Source: Actinomyces procaprae
Lineage (GTDB): Bacteria > Actinomycetota > Actinomycetes > Actinomycetales > Actinomycetaceae
Direction: 5' to 3'
DNA: 64,000 bases
Assembly: GCF_004798665.1 (NCBI RefSeq)
Contig: NZ_CP039292.1
Coordinates: forward strand, 3,472,001 to 3,536,000
In this document: piece after piece, positions 32,006 through 40,774 of the stretch
How the letters are laid out: every line of letters starts with the position of its first letter
Numbering within the stretch: position 1 is the first letter of the stretch
The notes under the pieces: generated by a model
The model's input: only the letters and a program-made list of their open reading frames with translations
The model's database searches: none
Told to the model about the DNA's origin: nothing
Translations under genes and position numbers: made by a program

Positions 32006-33184
32006 TTACTCGGCTCGGGCGAGCATGGTTGCCATGGCGTCGGCGGCGGCGCGGCGGCGCTCGGGCAGGAGGTGGCCGTAGAGGTCGGCGGTGGTGGTGA
32101 CGGACTCGTGGCCGAGCATGTACTGGACGGTGACGAGGTCGAGGCCGGCGGCGATCATCCACGAGGCGGCCGTGTGGCGCAGGTCGTGGATGCGCGGGCG
32201 CACGTCGAGGGCCTGCCCCTTGGGTAGTGGTTTGACGCCGTCGAGGAGGCTGGTGGGCCGGCGGCGGCTGACGGGGTCCTGGGCGGGGAGGCCGGAGGCG
32301 AGGCGGGTCACGGGCGCCCATACGTGTTGGAAGAACACGTTGTGGCGTACCGGAGTACCAGACGGGGTGGTGAACAGCAGGTCGGTACGCGAGCGGCCCC
32401 GGGCCGTGGCGGTCAGGGTGTCGGCGAGGTCGGGGGCCAGGGAGACGGTGCGGTTGGCGCGCCGGGTCTTGGGCGGGCCGAGCCGGAAGCCGGACGGGGC
32501 CTTCTTCCACGCCTTGGTGACGGTCACGGCACCGTCGGAGAGGTCACCGACCTGAAGGGCAGTCGCCTCCGACCAGCGCAGGCCCGCAGAGGCCAGGAGC
32601 GTGATAAGTGGCCGGTAGTGGTCGGGCACGACCGAGCGGAGGATGCGGAACTGCTCGGGGGTCAAGAAGACCATCTCAGCCTTCATGCCCCTGGGGAGGC
32701 GGGTGCCGTCGGCGGGGTTGGTGGGGATGATGCCGCGGCGGGCGGCGTCGGCGAGGATCGCGGACAGCAGCCCGTGACGGTTCGCGATCGTCTTGGGGGC
32801 GGCGCCGTCGTCCTCCTGCACGTTGACCCATGCGCGCACGGCGTCGACGTCGATAGCGACCAGCGGCAGGCAGGACAGCGGGGCGAAGGCTGGAGACGCG
32901 ATCATGCGGTGGTAGCGGCGGCGCGTGGACGCCTCAATGCCGGTCAGGGCGTCGATGTAGGAGGCGGCGAAGTCGGCCAGCGTGGCCAGCGGGGCGTCGG
33001 AGGCAGGAGCGCGGTCAAGAATGGCGAGCGCCTGCTCGGGGCCGAGCTGATTAACCAGGCGGCGGAAGCGCTCGGCGGCGTCAAGGTCGTCGAAGGTCGC
33101 CGACGACTGGCGGCCGCCCGTCCGGAACAGCACCGTGTGGGACACGGAGCCGTCCGAGCGCCGGCGGTGGCGGATGGAGGACAC
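32006..33184 (-). CDS. int: Tyrosine-type site-specific integrase
   Basis: A 392-residue integrase. The N-terminal arm-binding part is followed by a SAM-like domain (FAASYIDALTGIEASTRRRY) and the catalytic domain with Arg in ASAGLRWSEATALQ, HDLRHTAASWMI, LGHESVTTTADLY and the nucleophile Tyr in DLYGHLLPE. It integrates and, with the excisionase, excises the prophage. GTG 33184 has AGGGAGA at short spacing. It faces the attachment site and has a dyad operator just upstream. Confidence 0.95.
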   Translation of the reverse strand: MSSIRHRRRSDGSVSHTVLFRTGGRQSSATFDDLDAAERFRRLVNQLGPEQALAILDRAPASDAPLATLADFAASYIDALTGIEASTRRRYHRMIASPAFAPLSCLPLVAIDVDAVRAWVNVQEDDGAAPKTIANRHGLLSAILADAARRGIIPTNPADGTRLPRGMKAEMVFLTPEQFRILRSVVPDHYRPLITLLASAGLRWSEATALQVGDLSDGAVTVTKAWKKAPSGFRLGPPKTRRANRTVSLAPDLADTLTATARGRSRTDLLFTTPSGTPVRHNVFFQHVWAPVTRLASGLPAQDPVSRRRPTSLLDGVKPLPKGQALDVRPRIHDLRHTAASWMIAAGLDLVTVQYMLGHESVTTTADLYGHLLPERRRAAADAMATMLARAE

Positions 33185-33203
33185 GGGTCTCCCTTTGGCT
33201 AGT

Positions 33204-33220
33204 TGTTGACACGGTCAACA
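33204..33220 (-). promoter_or_regulatory. Dyad operator upstream of the integrase
   Basis: TGTTGAC and GTCAACA flank a 3-base centre, 20 bases before the integrase start. A 17-bp dyad at this distance is a likely promoter/operator. It differs from the immunity operator, so a separate regulator is implied. Confidence 0.5.
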
Positions 33221-33326
33221 CCAGACCGTACCCATGGGCACCGACACGCACTCACGCACCCCCATAAAACGGCACCACCATGCAGAACCGCAACGGCAGA
33301 AAACCGGGCGAAAACCGGTGACGGAA

Positions 33327-33354
33327 GGTTCGAATCCCCCATCCTCCGCCACCA
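33327..33354 (+). other. Right prophage attachment site: 3' end of a tRNA-Ser gene
   Basis: GGTTCGAATCCCCCATCCTC and the following CGCCA form the T-loop, acceptor strand (ATCCTCC), discriminator G and CCA of a tRNA whose 5' end would begin GGAGGAT, matching actinobacterial tRNA-Ser. The bases upstream do not complete the T-stem or the rest of the tRNA, so this is the duplicated 3' piece left at the phage-chromosome junction. The intact tRNA should lie beyond the left window edge. Two AAAACCGG copies at 33300 and 33311 may be integrase arm sites. Confidence 0.82.
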
Positions 33355-33359
33355 CTTTT

Positions 33360-33389
33360 CCCCGGAATCACAACGATTCCGGGGTTTTT
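33360..33389 (+). terminator. Rho-independent terminator of the ancestral tRNA gene
   Basis: CCCCGGAATC and GATTCCGGGG form a perfect 10-bp stem with a 5-base loop followed by TTTTTCTTT. Directly after the tRNA 3' remnant, it shows that chromosomal sequence begins here. Confidence 0.9.
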
Positions 33390-33394
33390 CTTTG

Positions 33395-33440
33395 CCGGGC
33401 GCCTCGTGTTTGTGGGTGTGGTGGTTGGGGTCGGGGCTCC
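33395..33440 (-). repeat. C/A-rich boundary motif, left inverted copy of block A
   Basis: On the minus strand this reads CCACCACACCCACAAACACG then AGGCGCCCGG. The same pattern (CCACACCC-CAAAC-CGAAG-GCC) recurs on the plus strand at about 33935 and 34031, and in other spacers at 48601 (minus), 48838 and 62131. Confidence 0.65.
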
Positions 33441-33660
33441 GGTGGGGGTGGTCGTTGCCGGGTTGGCGAGGCCGTTGTCGGTGGGTGGTGCTGGCTTGCG
33501 CTGATTCGTCGAGGCCGCTGGGATCATCCGGGTGCTGGACCGGGACTGCCGCCATTGACGACGCACGGCGGCAAGCTCGGTGCCCTACCCGCCAGGCCCC
33601 CGGGCGCAGGCGTGAGCGCTCGGGGTGCGGACCTGGCGCGCCTGCCCGCGCGCACCGGAT

Positions 33661-33820
33661 GACGGTTCGGCACTTCGCCTGACGATTCGGCACTTCGCCT
33701 GACGGTTCGGCACTTCGCCTGACGGTTCGGCACTTCGCCTGACGGTTCGGCACTTCGCCTGACGGTTCGGCACTTCGCCTGACGGTTCGGCACTTGGCAC
33801 CAACGATTCGGCACTTCCGG
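33661..33820 (+). repeat. 20-bp tandem array, about six good and two degenerate copies
   Basis: The unit GACGGTTCGGCACTTCGCCT repeats every 20 bp from 33661 to 33780, with one single-base variant at 33681 and decayed copies at 33781 and 33801. The period is not a multiple of three and nothing supports coding. Units abut with no spacers, so it is not CRISPR. Confidence 0.93.
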
Positions 33821-33838
33821 CGACGCTACGTACCCCTA

Positions 33839-33916
33839 CCGTACGAACCGTCGCAAGACGGTACGAATCGCCGACCAGAACATACGAACCCTCACGCGAA
33901 GGTACGAACCGTCGCG
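33839..33916 (+). repeat. Inverted relatives of the 20-bp unit
   Basis: Four copies of a GTACGAACCGTCGC-type motif (near 33841, 33861, 33882 and 33902). Its complement contains GACGGTTCG, the first nine bases of the tandem unit, so this half of the block can pair with the array at 33661-33820. Confidence 0.75.
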
Positions 33917-33919
33917 TCA

Positions 33920-34072
33920 ACACACAAACCCCCAGCCCAACACACCCACAAACCGGAAGAGCCAGTAAACACCGAACCGGCGTAGTAGACGACGCCAGCG
34001 CAAAGCACGCCGCCGAGCCGACTCCCGACTCCACCCACACCCACACCCCCAAACACGAAGCGCCGGTTTTCC
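33920..34072 (+). repeat. C/A-rich boundary motif, two right-hand copies of block A
   Basis: Copy one (about 33920-33975) contains ACACACCCACAAACCGGAAG then AGCCAGTAAAC. Copy two (34031-34072) contains ACACCCCCAAACACGAAGCG then CCGGTTTT. With the inverted copy at 33395 they bracket the tandem array, giving the block an inverted-repeat boundary. Confidence 0.6.
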
Positions 34073-34532
34073 TAGCCACTTCACAGTGCTCCACCGAGCC
34101 TCCTTCCAGCCGCACCGGGTTACATGATTACTGCCGCCGGGCGGAACGGATCACGAGGGAATGGGGACCCCAATGACTGGTCCGCATCCGAGACGGGACG
34201 GGTATATGGGAGCCCGTACCGCGTCGTCCCGGCGAAGGAGGACCGCACCTCGGGACCGGGAACCCCGAGGGCATCGCGCACCTCGCCACGGTGGCCTGCG
34301 GGCCTGGCGCATCGCCGGCCCGCAGGCCACCGCCATGTCCCGGCGCCCCACTCCGCCATCAACTCCGCCAGCGGCACCCCGGCCGCGGCACCACCAACCA
34401 CCGCAGCGCCGAGCCGCTTCCGCCCCTGCGGACAGCACCCGGGCTCCGCAGCCGTCTCCGCATGGATCACCGCACCAGGGAGATGAGTCACGCCAGTCGT
34501 GCTGTTCCCGCCGCCAGCGGGTATGTCAGCCT
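34073..34532. other. Intergenic region without a supported gene
   Basis: No frame here has convincing composition, ribosome site or family pattern. A 123-residue minus frame (34120-34491) and a similar plus frame are both Arg/Pro-rich in part. The region would hold the promoter of the lipoprotein gene that follows. Confidence 0.5.
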
Positions 34533-35168
34533 ATGACCATGCGTTACTCCTTCGCTACACTCGCCGTCCCCGCCGCCCTGCTGCTGACCCTGGGGGTATC
34601 GGCCTGCCAGGGCAGCGCCACGTCGGACACCGCCACCCCCACGGCGACACCATCGGCATCCGCGCCCGCCAGCGCGACGACGCCGCCCGAGAACGCCGTC
34701 GCATCCCCCAGCGCCCGAACGGTCTCCGCCATGGACTTCCAGGTGGGCGACTGCCTGATCTACGGGGACAACTCGGTCCCCGCCTCCCCGACCGCCGCAA
34801 CGGACTCCGCGACATCCGCCCCCTCCGCAAGCGCCTCCGGGGGCACCGGTGGAACCGTCGCCTCCGGGAGCCTGGTCGACTGCTCCGCCCCGCACCTGTA
34901 CGAGGTCTATGCCGAGGGCGCGATCTCCGCAGACGCGTTCCCCAGTGACGAGCTCATGGAGCAGTACATCGCCGACATCTGCTACGACGCCTTCGAGACC
35001 TACGTCGGCATCAGCTACGACGACGCCTACTCCCAGAACACCTACGCAGTCACCGCCCTGCGCCCCACCCAATCCACCTGGGAGCAGGGGGACCGCGCAG
35101 TGTCCTGCGTCCTGGCCTCCGCGGACGGCAGTGAGCTGACCGGCTCCGCCCGCGGCGCCGGGAACTGA
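34533..35168 (+). CDS. Septum-formation-family lipoprotein
   Basis: A 211-residue lipoprotein. The signal peptide (MRYSFATLAVPAALLLTLGV) ends in a lipobox-like VSAC. A Ser/Thr/Ala/Pro-rich linker follows, then a Septum_form-type domain with FQVGDCLIYGDN, LVDCSAPHLYEVYAEGAIS, YIADICYDAFETYVG and YAVTALRPTQSTWEQGDR, with conserved Cys pairs. In actinobacteria these surface proteins have been linked to septation, but the precise role is unclear. Single-gene unit. Confidence 0.8.
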   Translation: MTMRYSFATLAVPAALLLTLGVSACQGSATSDTATPTATPSASAPASATTPPENAVASPSARTVSAMDFQVGDCLIYGDNSVPASPTAATDSATSAPSASASGGTGGTVASGSLVDCSAPHLYEVYAEGAISADAFPSDELMEQYIADICYDAFETYVGISYDDAYSQNTYAVTALRPTQSTWEQGDRAVSCVLASADGSELTGSARGAGN

Positions 35169-35301
35169 CCCGCTGCGGCGATCGTGCCCGCAGGCGCTTC
35201 TACGCGGCCGCTTCGCCGGAGCAGCGGGCAGCTCGACGGCGGCATGAGGCCGCGCTGAACGCCCCGAATGCTTACGCCCGACCGCCTACCGGCCGGCCGC
35301 G

Positions 35302-38300
35302 TCACGACCTGCCGACGCCGACGCGCTCGGGGGCGGCGACGTCCGGTGATGTGGGCGTGCCGTCCGGGGCGGGGCCCAGGTCCGCGATCAGGTCCCGGGT
35401 GGTGCGGCCGTCGCCCGAGGCGTTGTCAATGCCGTTGAGCGGGCGGTCCGCGGCCGCCGACGCCGTTCCCATCCCGTCGCCCCGCTGGGCGGCGTTCGAC
35501 GGCGCGGCCTGCGCGGCATCCTCCTGCATCATGAAGGCGGTGGAGATCATCAGCTTGATGCGGTTGAGCTGGTTGACCTCGCTGGCGCCGGGGTCGTAGT
35601 CGATGCCGACGATGTTGGCCTGCGGGTAGCGGCGGCGGATCTCCCGGAACATGCCCTTGCCGACCACGTGGTTGGGCAGGCAGGCGAAGGGCTGGCAGCA
35701 CACGATGTTGGGGGCGCCGTGCTCGATCAGCTCGATCATCTCGGCGGTCAGCAGCCAGCCCTCACCGGCCTGGTTGCCGAGGCTGAGGATCTCGCCGGCC
35801 TTCTCGGCCATTTCCGCGATCGGGGACTCGACGTCGAACTTGCCGCCGGCGGCGGCCAGGGCGGCCCGGGCGGGGGCCTGCACCTGCTCGATGAACCACA
35901 CGCCCGCCTTCTTCTGGTAGACGGTGTCGGTGCCGATGCCGTAGGTGTCCGCCTTCCACTGGGCGGTGGTCATGCCGTTGAGGAAGAAGCCCAGCAGCCC
36001 GGGGACGACGGCCTCGCAGCCCTCGGCCTCGATCTGGTCGACCACGTGGTTGTTGGCGTCCGGCTGGAACTTGACCAGGATCTCCCCCACGACGCCGACG
36101 CGCGGCTTGCGGGGCACGTCCGCCAGTTCCAGCGCGTCGAACTCGCGCACCATCTCACGCAGCAGTCGGCGGTAGCCGATGCGTCCGCCCCAGGTGGCGG
36201 AGCGCCCCTTGTGCTCGAAGAACTCGCAGGTGATGGCATTCCAGCGCTCATACAGGGCCTGGGCGGAGCCGGGAACCGCCTCGTAGGGGCGCACCCGCAG
36301 CAGGCAGGTGCTCAGGGTGTCGCCGATGACGACCCCCTGCAGCGCCTTGTAGGCCATGGTGGGGGTGAGCTTGAAGCCGGGGTTGGCCTCAATGCCCTGC
36401 AGGGAGACGGCCAGCACCGGGATCTGCGGGTAGCCGGCCTCACGCAGGCCCTTGCGGAGCATGGCGGCGTAGTTGGTGGCGCGGCACATGCCGCCGGTCT
36501 GGGAGATGGCCACCACGCACTTGTCCGGGTCGTGGGAGCCGTCCTCGAAGGCGCCGATGAGCTGGCCGATCACCATGATGGCGGGGAAGCAGGCGTCGTT
36601 GTTGACGTAGCGCAGCCCCACCTCGAGGTCGGACTTGCTGGCGGACTCCAGCAGCTCGACCTTGTACCCCAGGCGCCGCATGAGCGGCACCAGCGGCCGG
36701 AAGTGGATCGGGCTCATCTGCGGCATGAGGATCGTGTGGGTCTGGCGCATCTCCTCGGTGAACACCGGGGTGGTGGCGGCGGGCAGGCTCCGTTCGCTGC
36801 GGGCCACACGCCCGGCGAGCGTGTGGTCGCCGTCGTCCGCGGGCGCGGTGGTGTCGACCTCGACCGGCTCGTCCGCGAGGTCCTGCGCCTGCTCGGCGAC
36901 GACGTCCTCCGCCTCGCCCGCCTCCCGCCGCCGACGGCGTGCCTCGCTGGCGGCGGCGAGCGAGCGCAGGCGGATGGTGGCGGCGCCGAGGTTGGAGACC
37001 TCGTCGATCTTGAGGGTGGTGTACACCCCGCCGGCGGACTCGAGGATCTCCTGCACCTGGTCGGTGGTAACGGCGTCGACGCCGCAGCCGAAGGAGTTCA
37101 GCTGCACCAGTTCCAGGTCGTCGGCCCGGGTGACCAGCTCGGCGGCCCGGTACAGGCGCGAGTGGTAGGCCCACTGGTCGCGCACGCGCAGCTTCGGGGA
37201 CACGTTGGCCACGGCGACCGACGCCGTCGGCGCCTCCAGCCCCTCCGCGGTGACGTCGGACCAGTCGGCGGGCGCCTGCGGGTCCTCCTTGCCGCGGCCC
37301 AGGCCGCGGCGGATGGAGGCGACGGCGCGGGACAGCGCCCCGCCGGCCACCTGGTGCTCGACGCCGTCCCCGGCGCCGTCGAGGGACGGCTCGGGCTCGG
37401 GCAGGATCGAGTCCTCGGAGAGGACGGCCATGCCCAGGGTGTTGATGACGTCGGGGACGCCGTGGTTGATCTCCGGGTCGATGTGGTAGGGGCGGCCGGC
37501 CAGCACGATGCCCTTGCGGCCGTTCTCGCGCATCCACTCCAGGGTGCGGCGGCCCTCGGCGCGCACGTCCGCCTTGAAGGCGGCGTCCTCGGCGAAGCCC
37601 GCCGCTACGGCTTTGCGCGCCTCGGGGAGGGTGACGTTCCAGTCGGCGAACACCTCCACCAGCCGCTCGGCCAGCTTGGCCGGGTCGGCGAGGTTCAGGA
37701 AGGGGGCGAGCATGCGCACGCCGCCAGGGCCGACGGGAGCCCTTGTGCCCTTCGCAGCCGGTCCCTGCGGGACGGGAGTGGCAGCGGCCTGCGTCTCACC
37801 GGCTGCGCCGTCGCGAATCGCCTCGATGTTGTTGCGGATGACCTCGGGGTAGGTGGCCACGATCGGGCAGTTGTAGTGGTCGTCGGCGCCGTCGACGAGT
37901 CCGCGCTCGTAGAAGACGCAGGGGAACCAGATGGTCTTCACGCCCTTTTCGATAAGCGACTGGACGTGACCGTGGGCGAGCTTGGCCGGGTAGCACACGT
38001 TCTCGGAGGGGATGGAGTCCATGCCCTGCTCGAACAGCTCGTGGTTGGAGCGGCCCGACAGCATGACGCGGAAGCCCAGCTGGGTGAGGATCGTGAACCA
38101 CAGCGGGTAGTTCTCATACATGCCCAGCACCCGGGGCACGCCGATCTCGCCGCGCGTGTCCTGCCCCTGGCGCAGGCGCCGGTAGGCGAAGGTGCGCCGG
38201 TACTTGTAGTCGTACAGGTTGGGCATGTCGGACTTGGTCTTGCGGCGCTCCTGGGTGGCACCGCGCTCGCAGCGGTTGCCGGACACGTGCCGCTGGCCGT

Positions 38301-40413
38301 CGTTGAAGGTGGTGATGGTCAGCTTGCAGTGGTTCTGGCACAGCTTGCACACCGCGGTCTCGGTGGTGAAGCCGAAGCGGGACAGCTCGGCCAGGCTCAT
38401 GAGCGTGCCGGGGACGCCGTCGTAGGTCTCGTGGGCGGTCAGGGCGGCGCCGAAGCAGCCCATGAGCCCGGCGATGTCGGGGCGGACCACCTCGCGTCCG
38501 GTGAGCAGCTCGAAGGCGCGCAGCACGGCGTCGTTGAGGAAGGTGCCGCCCTGGACGCTGATGCGCTCGCCCAGCTGGGAGGCGTCGCGCAGCTTGATGA
38601 CCTTGTACAGGGCGTTGCGCACCACCGAGTAGGACAGTCCGGCGCTGATGTCGCCGGGGGTGGCGTTCTCCTTCTGGGCCTGCTTGACCGAGGAGTTCAT
38701 GAACACGGTGCAGCGGCTGCCCAGGTCCACGGGGCTGTCCGCGGTCAGGGCGGAGGCGGAGAACTCCTGGATGGACTGGCCCATCGACTGGGCGAAGGTC
38801 TGCAGGAAGGAGCCGCAGCCGGCGGAGCAGGCCTCGTTGACGGAGATGGAGTCGATGGCGCCGCCGCGGATGCGCAGGTACTTCATGTCCTGCCCGCCGA
38901 TGTCGATGACGCTGGTGACGCCGGGGTTCAGGTGGGCGGCGGCCCGGTAGTGGGCCATGGTCTCCACCACACCCTCGTCGATGCGCAGCGCGGCCTTGAC
39001 GATGCCCTCGCCGTAACCGGTGACGCAGGAGCGGACGATGCGCACGTGCTCGGGCATCTCCAGGTGGATGCGGCGCAGGATCTCGACGGCGGCGGTGACG
39101 GGGTCGCCCTCGTTGCCGGCGTAGTGCTCCCAGACGATGCGGTTTTGCTCGTCGACGACGACGGCCTTGATGGTGGTGGAGCCGGCGTCGATGCCCAGGA
39201 AGCAGTCCTCGTAGCGGGTGGGGGCGCCGTCGGCGGCCGCGGCCTCGGCGGACGGGGCGGGCCAGCCGACCCGCTCCACGGTGGCCCGGGCGTGGCGGGC
39301 GCGGAAGGCGGCGAGCTCGGCGTCGTCGGCGAACAGGGGGCGCATGCGGCTGGCGCCCGTGCTGGCGGCGCGGCCGGAGGCGAGGCGGTCGGAGACCTCG
39401 GTCAGCGGCGTCGGCTCCTGGCCCGCGAGCAGGGCGGCGCCGACGGCGACGTACAGCTGGGCGTCGTCGGGGCAGGTGAAGGAGTCGACCTGGTCGGCCA
39501 GGGTGCGCTCGAAGGCCCGGCGCAGCTCGGGCAGGAAGTGCAGGGGGCCGCCCAGGAACATGACGTTGCCGCGGATGGGGCGGCCGCAGGCCAGGCCGGC
39601 GATGGTCTGGGTGACCACGGCCTGCAGCACGGAGGCGGCCAGGTCCTCGCTGGCGGCGCCCTGGTTGATCAGCGGCTGGAGGTCGGACTTGGCGAACACC
39701 CCGCAGCGCGAGGCGATCGGGTAGAGGGTCTGGTAGTTCGCCGCCAGGGCGTTCAGGCCGGAGGCGTCGGTGTGCAGCAGCTGCGCCATCTGGTCGATGA
39801 AGGCACCGGTGCCGCCCGCGCAGGTGCCGTTCATGCGCTGCTCGGGGGTGGGGTGCAGGTAGGTGATCTTGGCGTCCTCGCCGCCGAGCTCGATGATGAC
39901 ATCGGCCTCGGGGTTCTTGGCCTGGACGGTGCGCGTCTCGGCGATGACCTCCTGCACGAAGGGCAGGCCCATCAGGTTGGCCAGGTTGAGCCCGGCGCTG
40001 CCGGTGACGGCGCCGCGCACGCGGGCGCCCGGGAAGGCGGCCGCGACCTCGGCCAGCAGGCGGGAGACCTCGCCGCGCACGTCGGCGTTGTGGCGGCGGT
40101 ACTCGGAGAAGACGGGGGCGGGGAAGGGCTCGCCATCCACCGGCTCGGGCAGCAGCACGAGCTTGACGGTGGTGGAGCCGACGTCCAGGCCCAGGCGCAG
40201 GGGCACGGCCCCGGAGTAGTCGGCGCCGGCCTCGCGGGCGACCGTGGCCGCGGGCGCGCTCGCGGCGAGTCGGGTGGGGAAGGAGGGCATGCCCAAGGGG
40301 ATCGCCATGAGGGAGGGGCCGCGCCCGGCGACGGGCGAATCAGTGGCCGTCGGCGGGGCGGGCAGGGCGAGGTCCTGCGCGTCGCTGCGGCCGGCGTCGG
40401 CGTTCCTAGTCAT
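35302..40413 (-). CDS. Giant acyl-CoA dehydratase activase-related protein
   Basis: A 1703-residue protein. Two BadF/BcrA-type ATPase modules begin near residues 75 (LRLGLDVGSTTVKLVLL) and 405 (CFLGIDAGSTTIKAVVV). The second carries the iron-sulfur Cys motif VNEACSAGCGSFLQTFAQS (about 525). CKLCQNHCKL and a DUF2229 module (RVLGMYENYPLWFTI, NVCYPAKLAHGHV, from about 765) follow, then the HgdB-like dehydratase-related part. Members resemble activators of 2-hydroxyacyl-CoA dehydratases, but physiological substrates are unknown. ATG 40413 has AGAGGTGG upstream. Divergent from a TetR gene. Confidence 0.85.
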   Translation of the reverse strand: MTRNADAGRSDAQDLALPAPPTATDSPVAGRGPSLMAIPLGMPSFPTRLAASAPAATVAREAGADYSGAVPLRLGLDVGSTTVKLVLLPEPVDGEPFPAPVFSEYRRHNADVRGEVSRLLAEVAAAFPGARVRGAVTGSAGLNLANLMGLPFVQEVIAETRTVQAKNPEADVIIELGGEDAKITYLHPTPEQRMNGTCAGGTGAFIDQMAQLLHTDASGLNALAANYQTLYPIASRCGVFAKSDLQPLINQGAASEDLAASVLQAVVTQTIAGLACGRPIRGNVMFLGGPLHFLPELRRAFERTLADQVDSFTCPDDAQLYVAVGAALLAGQEPTPLTEVSDRLASGRAASTGASRMRPLFADDAELAAFRARHARATVERVGWPAPSAEAAAADGAPTRYEDCFLGIDAGSTTIKAVVVDEQNRIVWEHYAGNEGDPVTAAVEILRRIHLEMPEHVRIVRSCVTGYGEGIVKAALRIDEGVVETMAHYRAAAHLNPGVTSVIDIGGQDMKYLRIRGGAIDSISVNEACSAGCGSFLQTFAQSMGQSIQEFSASALTADSPVDLGSRCTVFMNSSVKQAQKENATPGDISAGLSYSVVRNALYKVIKLRDASQLGERISVQGGTFLNDAVLRAFELLTGREVVRPDIAGLMGCFGAALTAHETYDGVPGTLMSLAELSRFGFTTETAVCKLCQNHCKLTITTFNDGQRHVSGNRCERGATQERRKTKSDMPNLYDYKYRRTFAYRRLRQGQDTRGEIGVPRVLGMYENYPLWFTILTQLGFRVMLSGRSNHELFEQGMDSIPSENVCYPAKLAHGHVQSLIEKGVKTIWFPCVFYERGLVDGADDHYNCPIVATYPEVIRNNIEAIRDGAAGETQAAATPVPQGPAAKGTRAPVGPGGVRMLAPFLNLADPAKLAERLVEVFADWNVTLPEARKAVAAGFAEDAAFKADVRAEGRRTLEWMRENGRKGIVLAGRPYHIDPEINHGVPDVINTLGMAVLSEDSILPEPEPSLDGAGDGVEHQVAGGALSRAVASIRRGLGRGKEDPQAPADWSDVTAEGLEAPTASVAVANVSPKLRVRDQWAYHSRLYRAAELVTRADDLELVQLNSFGCGVDAVTTDQVQEILESAGGVYTTLKIDEVSNLGAATIRLRSLAAASEARRRRREAGEAEDVVAEQAQDLADEPVEVDTTAPADDGDHTLAGRVARSERSLPAATTPVFTEEMRQTHTILMPQMSPIHFRPLVPLMRRLGYKVELLESASKSDLEVGLRYVNNDACFPAIMVIGQLIGAFEDGSHDPDKCVVAISQTGGMCRATNYAAMLRKGLREAGYPQIPVLAVSLQGIEANPGFKLTPTMAYKALQGVVIGDTLSTCLLRVRPYEAVPGSAQALYERWNAITCEFFEHKGRSATWGGRIGYRRLLREMVREFDALELADVPRKPRVGVVGEILVKFQPDANNHVVDQIEAEGCEAVVPGLLGFFLNGMTTAQWKADTYGIGTDTVYQKKAGVWFIEQVQAPARAALAAAGGKFDVESPIAEMAEKAGEILSLGNQAGEGWLLTAEMIELIEHGAPNIVCCQPFACLPNHVVGKGMFREIRRRYPQANIVGIDYDPGASEVNQLNRIKLMISTAFMMQEDAAQAAPSNAAQRGDGMGTASAAADRPLNGIDNASGDGRTTRDLIADLGPAPDGTPTSPDVAAPERVGVGRS

Positions 40414-40504
40414 CAATCCACCTCTCGACCCCATCGGAATGCGTACTTCCGGGACCACGGGGACCCGGGGTCGTGTGGAACCGTAATCACGGGTGACGCC
40501 GGGC

Positions 40505-40615
40505 TTCAACGGTGTTGAAATTACTCCGGCCCAGGACCTCCGTCCCGGCCGGGTTTTCCTTGGAAGCGTCGCGAAACGTGCGCTCGCGGTTCAACCAGAC
40601 CTGGACGGCGTTGAA
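40505..40615. promoter_or_regulatory. Paired TTCAAC/GTTGAA dyads, likely TetR operators
   Basis: TTCAACGGTGTTGAA (40505-40519) is a 15-bp dyad. A second TTCAAC at 40590 and GTTGAA at 40610 form a looser dyad. Both lie between the activase gene and the divergent TetR gene, where autoregulation and control of the activase would be expected. Confidence 0.6.
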
Positions 40616-40774
40616 TATTGCGCATGCATGCTTTTCTAATTGCGGGCGGGCTGGCGGCCGCCCCGCGGGAGTCGGCGCGCATCCCCGCCAGACCCCGGTT
40701 CAGCCCGCGCCGCCGTACCCGCCGACGCCGCCACACCCGCGCCGCAGTCGCCCCCAGTCAACTAACCTCCAAGC

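Noticed and set aside
33300..33360. Complete tRNA gene
   Set aside because: Only the T-loop to CCA end is present; the T-stem does not pair and no anticodon or D arm lies upstream.
33661..33820. Possible CRISPR array
   Set aside because: Units abut directly with a 20-bp period and no unique spacers; no cas genes are present.
34120..34491. 123-codon minus frame and an opposing plus frame
   Set aside because: No ribosome site, no family pattern, and mixed composition; insufficient support for a gene.
35668..40518. Open frame of over 1600 codons on the plus strand
   Set aside because: It is the complement of the giant activase gene, rich in Gly/Val/His/Arg without any domain pattern; it exists because of high GC at third positions.
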